From positions 520,780-584,779 of the forward strand of contig MU277680.1 in NCBI GenBank assembly GCA_022385805.1: 64,000 nt of DNA, given 5' to 3'. Both the position numbers and the translations under genes were made by a program. Source of the DNA: Pilatotrama ljubarskyi (lineage: Eukaryota > Basidiomycota > Agaricomycetes > Polyporales > Polyporaceae). This document shows positions 38,705 to 52,426 of this stretch, one piece after another (position 1 is the first letter of the stretch; every line of letters begins with the position of its first letter). The notes beneath the pieces were generated by a model. That model was not told the DNA's origin. It was given only the letters and a program-made list of their open reading frames with translations, and did no database searches.

Positions 38705-41700
38705 TCAGTTACCGTATCCGCCCTTGTCCGGGCGGGCTGCAGCTGGCGCCTTCCCCTTTCCCTTACGCTGGCCCGGCCGCGATGTTCTCTCTCGATCGGC
38801 ATCCGAGGGCTCCAGGCCTGGGGCTGGCAGCCCCGCAAGGTACGACCTAGAAGCTGCAGAGCCTGGCGGGGAAAAGACTTGATGTGACGTGCCCGCCGCG
38901 CGACTGCTGCTAGCTGCCCGGGAGCCAGGGTGCGAGCTACCAGCCGACATTGAGATGCTACCCGAGGCTGAGCCTTGGCCTAGGGGAGAAGGTGCGAGAA
39001 CGTCTCCGCTCGAGTACAGCTCATCGGCATCCTCGGATCCGGTCTTGAACCGCTTCGCGCCGCTCCCGCTATGGGTAGAGTCTACGTCGGACTGAGTAGC
39101 GCTGCCGCGCTTGGACGTGGTAGAGATTACCATGTGCCTGTACCGCGGCACCTGGTTAGGCAATTTCTTGAATGCTTCAGATGGCCATGATTCGGGATGC
39201 ACTCCCGCGGCGGTGCCAAACGCAACTAGGATCTCCCCGTGAGTTTTGAAGGGTGATTCCTTCAACTCGGGCTCAGGCTGAGAAGCGGAACCTGCCAGTG
39301 ACGGATCCCTCCCTTCTTTGCTTCCCTCCGACGGCTTCAAGCCGTCTCCACCATACATATACAACATACCCCACGTCACTTCGGCCAACTCGTTAACTTT
39401 GCCGTGGCCAGTCACATGGCTCCTGCTTTGGGTTTCCCTAGGCACCGCATAGTACTTCCTGATTTCTGCCGACATGTAGTGATCTCGGCACATTTTCGCG
39501 AGCCTCTCAAGCAGCATAGAGAGTGGATTGTTGTCAGGATCGGGGAGACCCCGAACAAAGGGTAGGCCGAGCATGATTTGCTTGAACTTCGGTGACGAGC
39601 TAAAAGAGGACCCTTCGGGAAGAGGTTGGTCGTAAAATTGAACAAATTCGCGGGCGAAGTAATCTGGCTGCCCCGTGTTTTCATGCTTCAAATATTTATA
39701 CGAGCACCAGTTCAAGAGGTGCACGAACGACTCCAGGTCGTCCGACACTTCATAGGGTTTTTGCGGACAGCACTGCATGAGCGCCGACATGAACTGCCAT
39801 GTACCCTGTCGTTGCAGCGAATATGAATCGGTAGAGTCAGATGTGCGTTCAAAATTGCCCAGCGGAGTCGGACATCGAAAACTCACCGATCGGGAATGTT
39901 GGGTTGACCGGTGCAGAAGCTCTTTCGACTTCGCAAGGTCCCAGTCTGCAAGGATAGCGCGAGGAGGCGCGTCGGAGTCTGGGGGAGGGTCGTGGATGAG
40001 GATATTGGCAGCGCTGATGTCCCGGTGCAGGATTCCGGCACGCTGCCAGGCGATAGAGTGAGCTAGCAACAATTGCGGGAAGTCAGCGCTGCCCTGGGGG
40101 AGCCTTCATGATAAACCATAGCGCATCATACGTACCAGCAAGAGCCCCGAAAATGGCCCAGACAAGTTCTGGACCATTACGGAATGCTTCCAGCGGCCGG
40201 CATATCTCCTTGAAGACAAGTCGACAATGTTGCCTAGGGAGAGCATGTTGGGAACCGGTAATCTGAGCCGCCTCATGAGTAAGCGTGCATTGGTCCCGCA
40301 AGTCCTCGTTAGGGATCGGTAGCGAGGTTTTGGTCTTCACTGGCAGGTCATCGGACCACATAACGTCACCCCCTCCAAGGACGGTGAGGAAACCACAAGA
40401 AGGCATATCGTCGCGCAGCTTCTGGCGTAACATGCTATAGGTTTCATATTCGCTTGGAATATTGGTGGATATTGATCGCCAGCTATCCTTGATCCATACG
40501 GGCGTCCCTGCGACAAGATCCCAGGCAACAAAGCCTTTCGTTCCCCTTCCATACACATCAGGCTTGGCAAACGACGGTCGCCCAACGAGGTAACGACGGA
40601 GACTGTATGTCGCCCCCTGAGATTGTTCGGAGTCGGAAACAGTGCCCGCTGGTTCCGACTTGAACCATGGCGCATAGATGTGCAACACATGAACAGGCCA
40701 GCCGGGCGTTGCCGCTTTCTCGAGATGGCGTTGGATGACGGGCTGAGAATCGAACTGCAAAGAGAGCTGTCGGAATAGCGCGGCTTCTGCCGGAGATGCG
40801 AGGGTGGCTGTGGGGTCATAGCCGCGTTCTTCCCGTGTCATCCTGCTCAGTCCATAAAGGAGTCTACCCAGAACGGTCGGGTCCTCCACATAGTCAAAAG
40901 AGTCGGATACCACAGCTCCTGCCCTATCAAAACGCAACAGGCGTGCAGTATGACCCACGACGCTGAGCATGAAGACATGTAGGCGATGTTGGCGGTTGAA
41001 GCATTCCACCGCATAGTCCACCAGCTGGCCTCTGCTTCGGCGACGGTCGTCTCCCGTGGGCAACCATTTGGGATCGTTTGGTTCTAATTTGGCCATGGAG
41101 AAAGGGACCTTCCCAGAGTGTTTCTTGACCTCGACAATGAGTTCAGCCGTCGCCCAGGAAACCCGATAATTGATCTCCTCCGTCGGAGCAACTTCACCAG
41201 CAACGTGACCCTCGGAATGATCCCCCTGCAATACGTGCTGCGTGGTCGCCGATTGCAAAGGCGGAGCAACCAACAGATCAGATGAAGGTGCTGGAACAGA
41301 TGACGCCACGGGCAGGGGAGTCAACGCTGTAGGCCCTTGCGAAGGCGCAGTGCTTGGCTTTGGTGGGACCTGGGCTGCCGCATCCAAGTCTACTTCTAGC
41401 GAGTGATCACATATCACGATATCAGGACGCAGTTTGCTGGTATCGCGCTTTCCCGCCGAGAGCTCCGGGTACCGGTCACTAGACCTAGCCTCGAACGTGG
41501 TGCATCCAGCTCTTTTGAAAGCCTCGTTGATCCCTTCGCACTGTTCCAAGATTGTCAGTGCCCGGAAAGTGAGGGACTACGAGTTACGTACAAGGCCTGC
41601 ATACATGCGCTGCTCCGTGCCTGATACGTCCACATCGAACTTGGGTGCGGCATACGTAGGAGGCGCCTTCTCGGTCACGTAGAGATCCAGCCATTTCTCG

Positions 41701-41975
41701 ACAGGGATGCAGTACCAATCCATGTACATCTCTAGGACTTGCCTGTCCTTCTCTAGATTTCCGGCGGTTTTGTCAGGAACAGCGTGAGGCTGTATGCTTG
41801 ATAGCTTGGGGACTATCAGAGTCCTGTCGGGGTCGTCGGATGCAGCACCGGGAGGAGCAGGAGTGACAGTAGTATCATTCGTTTGCTGATCAGAAGCTCC
41901 AGTGCTATCGGTAGGCCCGGATTCTACAGCCAAAGAGTGTTCCCCGGCTCTCGAAGATTGGGTATGACTGTGCAT
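38705..41975 (-). CDS. FunK1-type protein kinase (copy 2, right arm)
   Basis: Twin of the gene at 25959-29277, with the same exon plan. Key sequences kept: PVWIKDSWRSISTN, CRLVFKEICRPLEAF, GILHRDISAANILIHD, ADWDLAKS and GTWQFMSALM, so it should be as functional as its twin. Most of the protein is about 98 percent identical, but about 60 residues between YETYSMLRQKL and LPRQHCRLVF (about 40230-40440) differ strongly: here DDMPSCGFLTVLGGGDVMWS against EGDHMHRGGTGILTVLGGGD in the twin. It has one SEPAG unit instead of three. The ATG at 41975 corresponds to the twin's; a TATA box (TATAAAAG on the minus strand) lies at about 42060-42067. It converges on the CaMK gene, 1.07 kb away. Confidence 0.9.
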
Positions 41976-42463
41976 GTTGCGATGGAAAGTCAGTTGACCG
42001 AACTCTTCTCTCAGTGGTAGATTTGCTTGTGAGGACGCACCTAGGACTCTTTCGCTCTCTTTTATACTAATCTCCAGTGCGGCTCGCGCCCAAGTGCTGG
42101 TGGGAATGTGGCGACTCGCGCCTGGGCACACAGACGGTCACGGCGAACGCTACTCGTATCAGAGTCTTCGAGATGCCTGTCCTTTTGTCACATCAAGACA
42201 GTACACATCGATTTCAAACCATTGAATGTACCTTTGTGTGTCCGAGCGCAGTTGGCTTGGAACGTGCACGCGCGGAGCAGCCTAGGGCGAGCTGCAGTAC
42301 AGCAGTGCCGCAGCCCATAACCGTCCATATTTGGCAGGTGTACACGTTCGCTCAACACCGCCGCCCGCTCGCGGGTGCGGCAGCCTAGCGCCACCAGAGA
42401 TTGTTGACAGGGCGACTACTCACGGAATGACCTGAAAAATAAAAAGGTACTGTTTGCGGGCTA

Positions 42464-42982
42464 ATGCGATCTGATTGTTCTGCCTCAGGTCTCAGATGCT
42501 CCCATGGAGCATCCGAATGGCTGCAACTCGCAGCCTGTTGTGCAAGTTGCGACTGTGGTGACTCGGCTGAGCGTAAGAAAGTGAAGGATCGCTTACACTT
42601 GCCGGACCTTGAACCCAGTGCACATATCACCACAGATACGCATATTGCGGGCTTCCGACTGAGGGCGAGGGTATCTCTTGGGCTCGGTGCCGTCGCAGTC
42701 ACTGCTTACTACTTACTACTAGAGTACATGGATTTGGCCCGCCGCCCCGAAGCCCTCGCCGCCGTAACGAGCTGCTACTATGTCATCAGCAACATAAAAA
42801 AATTGGCCCGTAGGATGGAGGTTCTATTTTGGTATGCATTTAATACCGGTAACATGAAAGAGCCAGGGGTTCGTTCTTCAACGCCGTCCAGCGATAGCCG
42901 CAGAACCTGGCGTCAGCGTTGTGGTCGCCGGATGTCTTGTCAACTGCACACCGACCCTATTATGATGACCCACCGATTCTGA
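42464..42982 (+). CDS. Possible 172-aa ORF in the right arm, broken in the left arm
   Basis: An open frame starting MRSDCSASGLRCSHGASEW, with a hydrophobic stretch (VSLGLGAVAVTAYYLLLEYM) near residues 88-108 and an Arg-rich end. No family recognised. The matching sequence in the left arm is interrupted by small indels after about residue 80. It may be a chance ORF, a young gene, or a remnant. It lies between the FunK1 and peroxidase genes on the opposite strand. The unbroken frame is the only support. Confidence 0.2.
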   Translation: MRSDCSASGLRCSHGASEWLQLAACCASCDCGDSAERKKVKDRLHLPDLEPSAHITTDTHIAGFRLRARVSLGLGAVAVTAYYLLLEYMDLARRPEALAAVTSCYYVISNIKKLARRMEVLFWYAFNTGNMKEPGVRSSTPSSDSRRTWRQRCGRRMSCQLHTDPIMMTHRF

Positions 42983-43646
42983 ATGATGATCCCTTACACT
43001 ATATGTCGGAAATCAGCCGGGCGGGGATGCGAAACACATCAGCATTACATCCATAGCGGAGACGGGGACCTGCGGATGTACACAACAACGTGGAGATGTA
43101 CCCCGCGGCACGGCCCGGATCACCTCCACCAAAAGCTGCTGGTATGTCGCAGGGAGCATTGGAAACAATCAGTTACTACCACATCATTCCTCAAGCATAC
43201 CTAGATTCCGATACTCGGCTCCAGCGGATTGCAAGAGATAATGGTTCAAGGAAGCAGGGAGATGCATGCCACGAATTGCAGTTCCCCCGCTCTCTTCGCT
43301 AGAGACCCATTACCCTCTCGTGCATGCAACTGAGTTCATTCTATCGGTACCGTTAAGGCTGCTCACAGTGATCATCAGCAGCGAAGAGACACGTCGAGCG
43401 GATATGAGCTCCTTGACCATCACGTACGTGATTACACATACAACGCCCGTGGAATTCCTCTAGCCGTGCGTGTATAATACAAAATGTTACAACAGTGGCG
43501 GAAACCCGCGCTCAGCGCGCAAACCATCGCTTTCGGCGAACCTGAAACCGGATACTGATACAACCGTCACCGCGGCAATCATCCAGGATGCCCAACGCTA
43601 TCCATGCCTGAGGAGTAGCGCAGAAGAGCCGTCTAGGTCTGGATCC
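42983..43646. other. Spacer downstream of peroxidase copy 2
   Basis: Nearly identical to 24280-24943 in the left arm. Peroxidase 3' UTR and spacer; no gene seen. Confidence 0.45.
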
Positions 43647-45059
<1,413 letters not shown>

Positions 45060-45133
45060 GTCGACGCTGCCTGCAGAGAAGTGTTGAACAGAGAAGACCA
45101 GTGCTCTGAAGTTTCTGCATTGGCTTGCTTAGC

Positions 45134-45342
45134 TTTTATACAGGACAGATGCAGTGAACGACAACATACCCAATGCGGATGCCAAGACAATCCTCGCAGG
45201 AGTCGTCCACAGGGACCGCTAACGCGGATACTGTAGACGAAGGAGAGCCAATGGCTGTCGAGACATTGGAACCGTTCCTGTCCTTGCAAAATGCTCTGCG
45301 CAGAGTACGGAGCCCACGGGCGCGTCCACATCGCCGGTGTGG
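45134..45342 (-). promoter_or_regulatory. Promoter of peroxidase gene 2: dyad element, CCAAT, TATA
   Basis: On the minus strand, CCAC-N9-GTGG followed by GACGCGCCC at 45342-45318; ATTGG (CCAAT on the plus strand) at 45252-45248; TATAAAA at 45140-45134, 75-81 bp before the ATG. The distance from dyad to CCAAT is about 65 bp, as in the other two peroxidase promoters. Confidence 0.6.
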
Positions 45343-45360
45343 TTGGGATATACAGCACTG

Positions 45361-46997
45361 AAGCCGATGGGTACGAGCGGCTCGACTCCCTGCAGCTCTG
45401 AAGGGAGACGTAGCCACGCGCGTGGCGTGCGGCCGAAGCTCATCGTGGAAGCGGAGAATGCCTGTGGGATAGAGCCGACGCTCAGGATGAACGAACTAGC
45501 TCCTCGTGGGTAGACAAAGGGAAGTCGCCTTCTCACCAACGGCGGCACCGCCTCTTGTCCGCCGCGGAGAGTGCCTAGATTCCTACCCGAAAGAGCGGTA
45601 GGTTGACACATATGAGAGACCTTTCACACCTCAGTGCGCAGGATGCCATGGCGGGAGTCTAACCGTGCGGCAATGACATGTAGAACACTTGTAGGAACCC
45701 ACGATGGCTGTTGGACTCATGCTGTGGCGAAAAAGTAGCGTCTTCGGGCTGATACAGATTCGGTCAAGAGATGAGGGGGGGAAAGACGCATCAGCTCAGT
45801 CTCCTAGCCACGGTGCGTCGAGCCACCCAAGAGGCCACAATTCTGGAAGCAGGAGGTAGCGTCGAAGACACAGGAAGACTGCTGCACAGCTTGCACCAGC
45901 AGGGCGCTTCGCGAAGGTGATGGCGGAGGGGTGTTACGTGCCCCGGACAGTCGGGGGATGGTGCAGACACGCCCTGGCGCAAACTGATGGATCTTCCTCA
46001 ACATTTCACGCCATGTCTTGTGCGATGGCTATATGGTCCGAGCTCGTGAGCGGGCCTCTCACCGACGTCTAAGTGTGGAAACGAGAGTAAACAATTTTGA
46101 ACGATGGTGAGCCGGAATGTACCTGTACGGTGCATGGATTGCCGATGGGTTTCCTGGTTCCGTAGCGAAACAAACCTACCTCATATAACTGTCCAATGGC
46201 GCTGCGAGACCGAAAATAGATCGTGAGGCTATGTCGCAAGACTATGTGAGTAGGACTGATCCCCAAAGACACACTATACAGTAGTGAACCCTGTGAAGCT
46301 CACAGCGTCTGATCGTTTCAATTCAGGCACGTCATGCGAGCGAGCGCCGTACTGACTGCGTTCACCTGAAGTAATGCCACCGGCATGGGCATGTCGGGCA
46401 GCGACGAAATGTCAAACAAATTCCCAGCGGAAAGGGAGCCTGGATACACACCATGCTGGTTTCAAGCATAGGGATGCGCCTGGACGAGCTTTGCCGCATA
46501 GCACCCTCAACTCCAACGCCAGCCTAGCAGCGCGGCGCTCCCGGAACGCTTGCGACGCGGAGGACCTCATACGTTTCGGATGACATACCGCCGGTTCTCT
46601 CTGTTTACCTCCCAAAGGCTCGTTTGCTATCCCCGGGACTACAGGAGGCCCTTTCGAAGCGAAGCTTGAAGGAGCTACAGGTGCGTAGGCTCTGAAGTCG
46701 AGCGGGACGTGTCAAAACGCCTCGTATGTAGTCTGTGTCCAACCACAGAGCTCAGATGAGACAGACAGTGTTGGTATAGACAAAGTGAGGTCAGACTCCA
46801 TGATGGTCGCTAGCTCAAGACTCTGTCTGCTGAGTGCCAAGGCAGACTTCAGCGCTTCAGCAGAGCCAGCTGGCGCCTAACAGGAGCTCCGCCCATGGCT
46901 ACTTTTGGTAATTCCCGCCGCCACCTCGTTCTCTCAAGTTCAGCCAGAATGCAGTAGTCCTCCGAGCCGTTGTTCCTGTACATCATCCCTTGCAACT
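45361..46997. other. Intergenic region, 1.6 kb
   Basis: Between the divergent peroxidase 2 and MYND-finger genes. Only short ORFs; no gene, RNA or repeat recognised. Confidence 0.4.
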
Positions 46998-48514
46998 ATG
47001 GACCATCTCACGCGCTCCGAGACTCTACAGGTGCTTGCGTCTATGGGCGTGGACATACCGAAAACAACCTCGCTACAGGATGATGTCCTCGAGAAACGAC
47101 TGCGCGCCGCCCTCGATGCCGCGCAAGAAAAATACCTGTTTTCCGACCGTTTCCCACTAAACACCCAGGACCTCCGCGAATGGCCGCTGCTGAAGGCGGA
47201 TGAGCTGAGGTCGAACGCACGTCCACTCCTCGAGGCCGTCAGGAGGGGAAACCTCCAAGAAATCAGGGACCGCAGTGCAGCGAATCTCCTAGGGGGTAGC
47301 GGGCCTGAGGAAGCCTACGGATATCCGTTCATCAACCTGCGGAGGACGACAATGAGCCTGGCGGATGTCCTCGACAGAGGTCTCACGTGGTGCACCATAC
47401 AGGATCCGGTGCACAAAGAGAATGCTATCAACATCCGGGTACGTCGCCCACGCTTCGATTCCGACAAGGGTCCCTGCAAGTGCAACTCGCACTTGAACCT
47501 GAAGCACGACTTGCATCTGCCGAGCGACGTCGTACGTGCATATTCTAACTGTGTACTTTGCAGTTCCTACAGGTCTATGAGCTTGACGACACGACACCCG
47601 CCATAGTGCTCCTCTACCGCGCATTCTCGCGCGACAACTTCGGCCGCGAAGGGGCGCGGTGGTGTCAGCATCAGATGAAGAGCAACCCGAAGAATGTACC
47701 AGGAGCTGGCGTGGCGATCGATGCGACTGTACTCGAGCAGAAGCTCCTCCTCAAGCTTCTGGGCTTGAACCGGAAGCTGCTCCCGCCCGACTACGCGCCC
47801 AAGAAGCAGAGGTACGAGGAGCAGTTCCGCGCATCCGTCCTTCTCCCTCTCGGACCTCTTGGCTTCGAGGCTATCAACAAGCTCGGTGGGTCGACCGGAT
47901 GCGCAATATGCGAGGAGCGTGGACGGTTCCGGTGCAAACAGTGCCAGTCAGTGTGGTACTGCAGCGCAGGTGCGCCCTCAGGCTCCCTTCAAACTGCTCC
48001 GGAAAGTCGCTCACAGGGGCCGTCCCGCATAGATTGTCAGCGCGCGGACTGGCCAACACACAAGCAGCTCTGCCTCTCGCTCAAGGGCGGAAGGTGGTGC
48101 AAGGTCACCTTCCGCGCGACCCCACCCGGGATGGAGAAAATGCACATCTCGACGATCAACCAGTACACGGACTTGACGCGCATGAAGGGCGACAGCGGGA
48201 GCATGACTGTGGGAGACCCGAACAAGCCGTTTCCTAACACACACGGCGACAAGCCGTTCCTCGTGAAGCTCCAGGTCGGACTCGGCGGCCCGGGGCTTAC
48301 TGGCATCATGGTGTACGACCGGCAGCGCTCCTTCAACCAGGTGTATGTCACGCACTGGGACAACCCTGTGGCGTTTGAAGAGCTCGTCGAGGAGATGGAG
48401 GGTCCCAGGGGCGGGTTCGGCGGGTTGAAGATGTACCGGTGGGCGAAAAGGACTGGGGACTGGGAGCTCAGCATCTGCGTGGACCGCCAGCCCCAGACCG
48501 ACGTCAGGTGGTGA
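46998..48514 (+). CDS. MYND-type zinc-finger protein
   Basis: Begins MDHLTRSETLQVLASMGVDI; a short in-frame upstream ATG (46905) would add 31 residues that do not look conserved. After an intron near 47440-47563 the middle part (FLQVYELDDTTPAIVLLYRA; EQKLLLKLLGLNRKLLPPDY) leads to the MYND finger: CAICEERGRFRCKQCQSVW then YCSA/DCQRADWPTHKQLC, split by a second intron near 47969-48033. All Cys/His zinc ligands are present. The C-terminal 150 residues (MYDRQRSFNQVY-like block; WAKRTGDWELSICVDRQPQT) have no recognised domain. MYND fingers bind proline-rich partners; many basidiomycete proteins of this layout are uncharacterised. Domain certain, function unknown. Confidence 0.85.
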
Positions 48515-49415
48515 AGAAGGAACCCGCGCTTGAACCGCACTGTATCAGTATCGCTCACTCCGAGCTGCTCATAACGAAGTCTTGTTGTAGCATATGTACT
48601 TGATAAGAATACATACGTCTCTTGGAAGAGGACGCCTTAGCTATCATGGTTGCGAGTACGCGTCCGCACCTATTGCGCTGGAGCCTGCTGTACCCAGCCT
48701 TTACTGTAAGCATAACAGAATGCGATATCGTCGCGACCCGCGCAGACACGAAGCTTGGACCTGGGAACAGGTTCCCTTCGATTTCTATCCTGAGTTTTTA
48801 TGAGTACGTACTACTACGGACAAGTTTGATGAAGCGCGAAGTTCCAAGATGCTAGTCATGAATGCACGAGGAGCGTTCTCTATTGTACACGGAATGGGAT
48901 ATTATGACGGAGCCGGGGAAATGTGCAACGAGAAGATGTGATGAAGATGGTACGAGAAGGGATTGAATGACGGATGCGTGACAATGCAGTATGTACAGAG
49001 CAAATGAACGGTCATTATATGCGACGACGATGCGAAGACAAATGCGAGAGCGAGCCCAAGAAAGCACAATGTATGCATGATGAAGGATGCGCAGTTGGAT
49101 GGAATGAATGGTAGTGGGAGACGATGCAGGAACAAATGCCATGATACCGGTGAATATGTTATTAGTGGAGGCTGGACGTGAAGAGGCATGATACAACCGC
49201 GTGGAAATGAATGGATGAAGCAGATGGAGGGACAGGATATGATATGCATGAGGGGAAAAGATCTCCGGATTGCGACCCATGCGACCTTTCGTCGAATGGG
49301 GTGCTAGGACGAGGAGGGAGGATCGACATAGAGGAAACAGGCGTGAAAGGAGAGCTTCAGGCACGGCGACGCGTCGGGAGACTATACTCGCAGGGTCATT
49401 CTCCGCCCCAAGTTC
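48515..49415. other. Intergenic region between convergent genes
   Basis: About 0.9 kb between the MYND gene (+) and the next gene (-). The sequence 48880-49230 is rich in ATG and purines on the plus strand, giving spurious ORFs on the minus strand; no gene recognised. Confidence 0.4.
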
Positions 49416-51614
49416 CTACCCCACCCACCCTCGAGGCGATGGTGAGCGCGGCGAGGACAAGAAAGGGGAAGGAAGGTCCATGGACAGAGTAAACTCTGCA
49501 CCATGACTATGCCTTCCAAGCAAGTCGCCATTGTCGAGCATCACCGGTACGGGCACCTTGACGTTGAGCGGTTGACACAACAGAGAGTGCGGCGACAGGC
49601 CACCTACCCCCGACGACAGGGAGTTGGGTTCCGATACAGAGGGCGGCAGACCCGGATGATCTATGCGCATGCTCCGCGTGCGAGGGCGTGCGCTGGGATG
49701 AGAATGGGAGTGCGGGAGGGAGTATGGATTGGCAGTGGACGCGCCGACTGTATCTTCAGGTCGAGGAAACGCGAGCAGTCCGCTCTCCAAGTCGTAATCG
49801 GGGTCATTGCGCCAGTCCTCGTCTTCAACGTACTCGTCGAAGCCGTAGCCAGACTGGTATCCCGTCCGCGGTTCGTCTTCCTCCTCTTCGTCCTCTTCTG
49901 ACAAGGAAAAGAGTCGCGAGTCCAACTCCTTGGTCATCACCCTGACGCCACCACAAGGTCCAGGTACGCCGAACTCTGCGCCCTCGTCTGGGAGGCAAGC
50001 CAAGCGAGCCCGTTCGTTCTCCTGTGCCACCTGCGCTTGCATACGGGCGAGGTCCTCAGCTGTGACCGGCTCGCAGCGCACGAGCGGAGAGCTGCGGACT
50101 GGTGTAGAAAGCCCAACGAGAGACAGCCGCGCTCCGCCGACAAAGTCACGACAGCTCCACGCACGGCGCCGGCTCTTGATCTCCAGAACGGTCAGGTCCG
50201 AACCAGACCGCACACCCTGCTGCAGATTATAGATCTGTCGAGGTGTCGAACCCAAACGAGACAGGATGGCGATTAGCCGAGACCGGAGGGCATTGAGCGC
50301 ATGATACGTTGTCATGTCGAAGTCGTACGCGGGCGGGGAGGGACTGCGGGGCACCTGAGCAGGTGCTTTGGACTCGTAGAGGGGAAGCGGCGGAAGCGGC
50401 GGCGACGCAGGGACGAATGGCGAACATGCAGGAGAATCCGTGGGAGTGTGTACCGACGAGCCATCTGTCTCCGTAGTCAGACTGGTCGCGCTCGCGCTGG
50501 TTGTGGCGGAGGTAGTGTCGTCTGAATCCTCCGAATCGGGTGAACACTGCTGGGATGGTGGCGCGGGCGCTACCGCGCCGCACGCCAGCGCATGTCCAAA
50601 GCCCCGCGCGCTAGCATCCGTCACCAATTCCCGCAACCTCTCCTCCGTCTGCCGAAGCATGCTCCGTGCGGCCCACGCCGGATACAAGCCGGGAGGGAAG
50701 CCGGCCACCTGAGCGGCCCACTCGATCGAACGAGGTTCGCTCGCAAACGATGGGGGTCCCGCAGTCGAGAACATGGGGTATACGTACTCTCGCACGATGT
50801 CCAGAAGGGTAGACCTGGCATGGCGGCGTAGGAGCTGTTGCGGTTCCAGTGGTACCTGGCCATTAGGCGGGGGAATGCTCTGCCGGGGCCTGATGACCAG
50901 CCTGAAGACCGGCCGAGGCTGCAGCTCCGCGACTATGGGCGAGGTTGGCGGTGAGACCTGTGTACGGGAGAATGTCGATGACGAGCGGGCGTGTGAGTGA
51001 GCGGAAGGAATCTTGAGCGGTGGCAGGGATGAGGGCAGAAGAGGTCCCGAGTTGCGTCCCAGGTTGTCAGGGAGGATACCCTTGAATGCAGACACGATGG
51101 AACCGAGGAATGACCTCTGCCGCCGGTGCTTAGAGCGATTGGAGGACGTAGAGACGGTCGGTATTTCCGGCTGCGGGCTATCGGTGGACTCTTGAGTCGG
51201 TGACAAGGGCGAGTCTGATATCCAGTGCCTCCGAACCGGCTGAGACCCGGGAGTGATACGCCGTACAATCGAAATGACGACCTCGAGAGATCCCATGCAC
51301 CTGGCCTCGTTCCCCGTGGCAGACATCGGCCACGACACGGTGTACCCGTCAACGAAGATGCACACGATCATCCGCCGCAGAACGTCGAAGATGATCTCGT
51401 TCATGAGCGCAGACGGCCACGCGGCCTTGTCCAAAGCGTGGATGTCTCGAGGATATTCGAGAGCGAGCCCTTCCTCCTGCAATGCCTCCAAGGTGTCGAG
51501 CTGGATACGCCATGCGCTGGGACAGGGCTTGTTATCGTCGTGCATGGGGTCCGGCATGGCGCAGGTGAACGTGATGTCCGACTGAGGATACGGGAGCACG
51601 ATCCGAATGAGCAT
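49416..51614 (-). CDS. Uncharacterised 732-aa Ser/Pro-rich protein, single exon
   Basis: A long uninterrupted frame, unusual in this intron-rich region. Starts MLIRIVLPYPQSDITFTCAM and ends SPSPRGWVG (stop 49418-49416). The first 130 residues look folded (WRIQLDTLEALQEEGLALEY; LMNEIIFDVLRRMIVCIFVD), as does a central part (VFRLVIRPRQSIPPPNG; RRHARSTLLDIVREYVYPMF; RQTEERLRELVTDASARGFG). Between and after these are long Ser/Thr/Pro-rich disordered stretches and an acidic run (LSEEDEEEEDEPRTG). No signal peptide, membrane segment or known domain is recognised. Codon use and length argue for a real gene. It may be a cytosolic or nuclear regulatory protein, but this is a guess. Confidence 0.7.
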   Translation of the reverse strand: MLIRIVLPYPQSDITFTCAMPDPMHDDNKPCPSAWRIQLDTLEALQEEGLALEYPRDIHALDKAAWPSALMNEIIFDVLRRMIVCIFVDGYTVSWPMSATGNEARCMGSLEVVISIVRRITPGSQPVRRHWISDSPLSPTQESTDSPQPEIPTVSTSSNRSKHRRQRSFLGSIVSAFKGILPDNLGRNSGPLLPSSLPPLKIPSAHSHARSSSTFSRTQVSPPTSPIVAELQPRPVFRLVIRPRQSIPPPNGQVPLEPQQLLRRHARSTLLDIVREYVYPMFSTAGPPSFASEPRSIEWAAQVAGFPPGLYPAWAARSMLRQTEERLRELVTDASARGFGHALACGAVAPAPPSQQCSPDSEDSDDTTSATTSASATSLTTETDGSSVHTPTDSPACSPFVPASPPLPPLPLYESKAPAQVPRSPSPPAYDFDMTTYHALNALRSRLIAILSRLGSTPRQIYNLQQGVRSGSDLTVLEIKSRRRAWSCRDFVGGARLSLVGLSTPVRSSPLVRCEPVTAEDLARMQAQVAQENERARLACLPDEGAEFGVPGPCGGVRVMTKELDSRLFSLSEEDEEEEDEPRTGYQSGYGFDEYVEDEDWRNDPDYDLESGLLAFPRPEDTVGASTANPYSLPHSHSHPSARPRTRSMRIDHPGLPPSVSEPNSLSSGVGGLSPHSLLCQPLNVKVPVPVMLDNGDLLGRHSHGAEFTLSMDLPSPFLSSPRSPSPRGWVG

Positions 51615-52426
51615 GTCGGCGGATTAGTAGAGGATATTAATCTATAATATGAATGATGGTGGACTTCGGCCAGCGGGTATATTCTGCGGACCATGATGTC
51701 AGTACAAGCCCTCCCAGCATACAACGCGTAGCAAGAGCGCGAAGGAAGCCACGGCCACAATTGAATTCCGATTTGCATAAGCTTGTCATCAGATGGCTTT
51801 GCCTAGACTAACTCTAGCACGACGCTGTGAGCCTCGGAGGCAGTGCTCCACTTTGTCGAGGAATTGGGCTCAGGAAGCTGCTCATGTTACAGGGGACGAG
51901 GATGGTTGGTCGATCCGTCTGAGCCCTCAGCGGCACGCCCATCACCAGACGGAAACGATGTGACATAGAGGCTGCACAGATTTGGAGGGACTCACTTGGT
52001 ATCAAGTGATTGGACGGTTTGGGTCTAACAGAGACGGCGACAACTTTCCCGACACTCTGCAGCGAGTCGAGCGGTACAGCCAGATGGAAGTCGTACAGAG
52101 CAGAGTAGGAGGTTGAGTCAGCGCAGAGAGAATATAAGGGAGTGGTGAGATGCGACGCAGGAGCGCGTGGTGTGGCCAGACGTGCGAGGAGTCGAAGACG
52201 GCGTCCGGAGATGCGAGGGCGACACAAAGGAAAGCCGTACGGACCACGCCACACCGGGGGATGACCAAGTAGTTGCGGGAGCGTGACATCAACGACAAAG
52301 CAAACGGAGCGCACGCCAGTCAGAACTTGGCCGCCGTCGTCGGGAACGATGAACACGCACCTATAATCGTGGACGGGGGAGGTCGTCGTCGCTGGGCTCG
52401 GCGACGAGCGCGGGCAGTCGCTTTCT
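51615..52426. other. Intergenic region, 0.8 kb
   Basis: Promoter of the 732-aa gene and 3' flank of the PNP gene, both on the minus strand. No gene seen. Confidence 0.45.
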
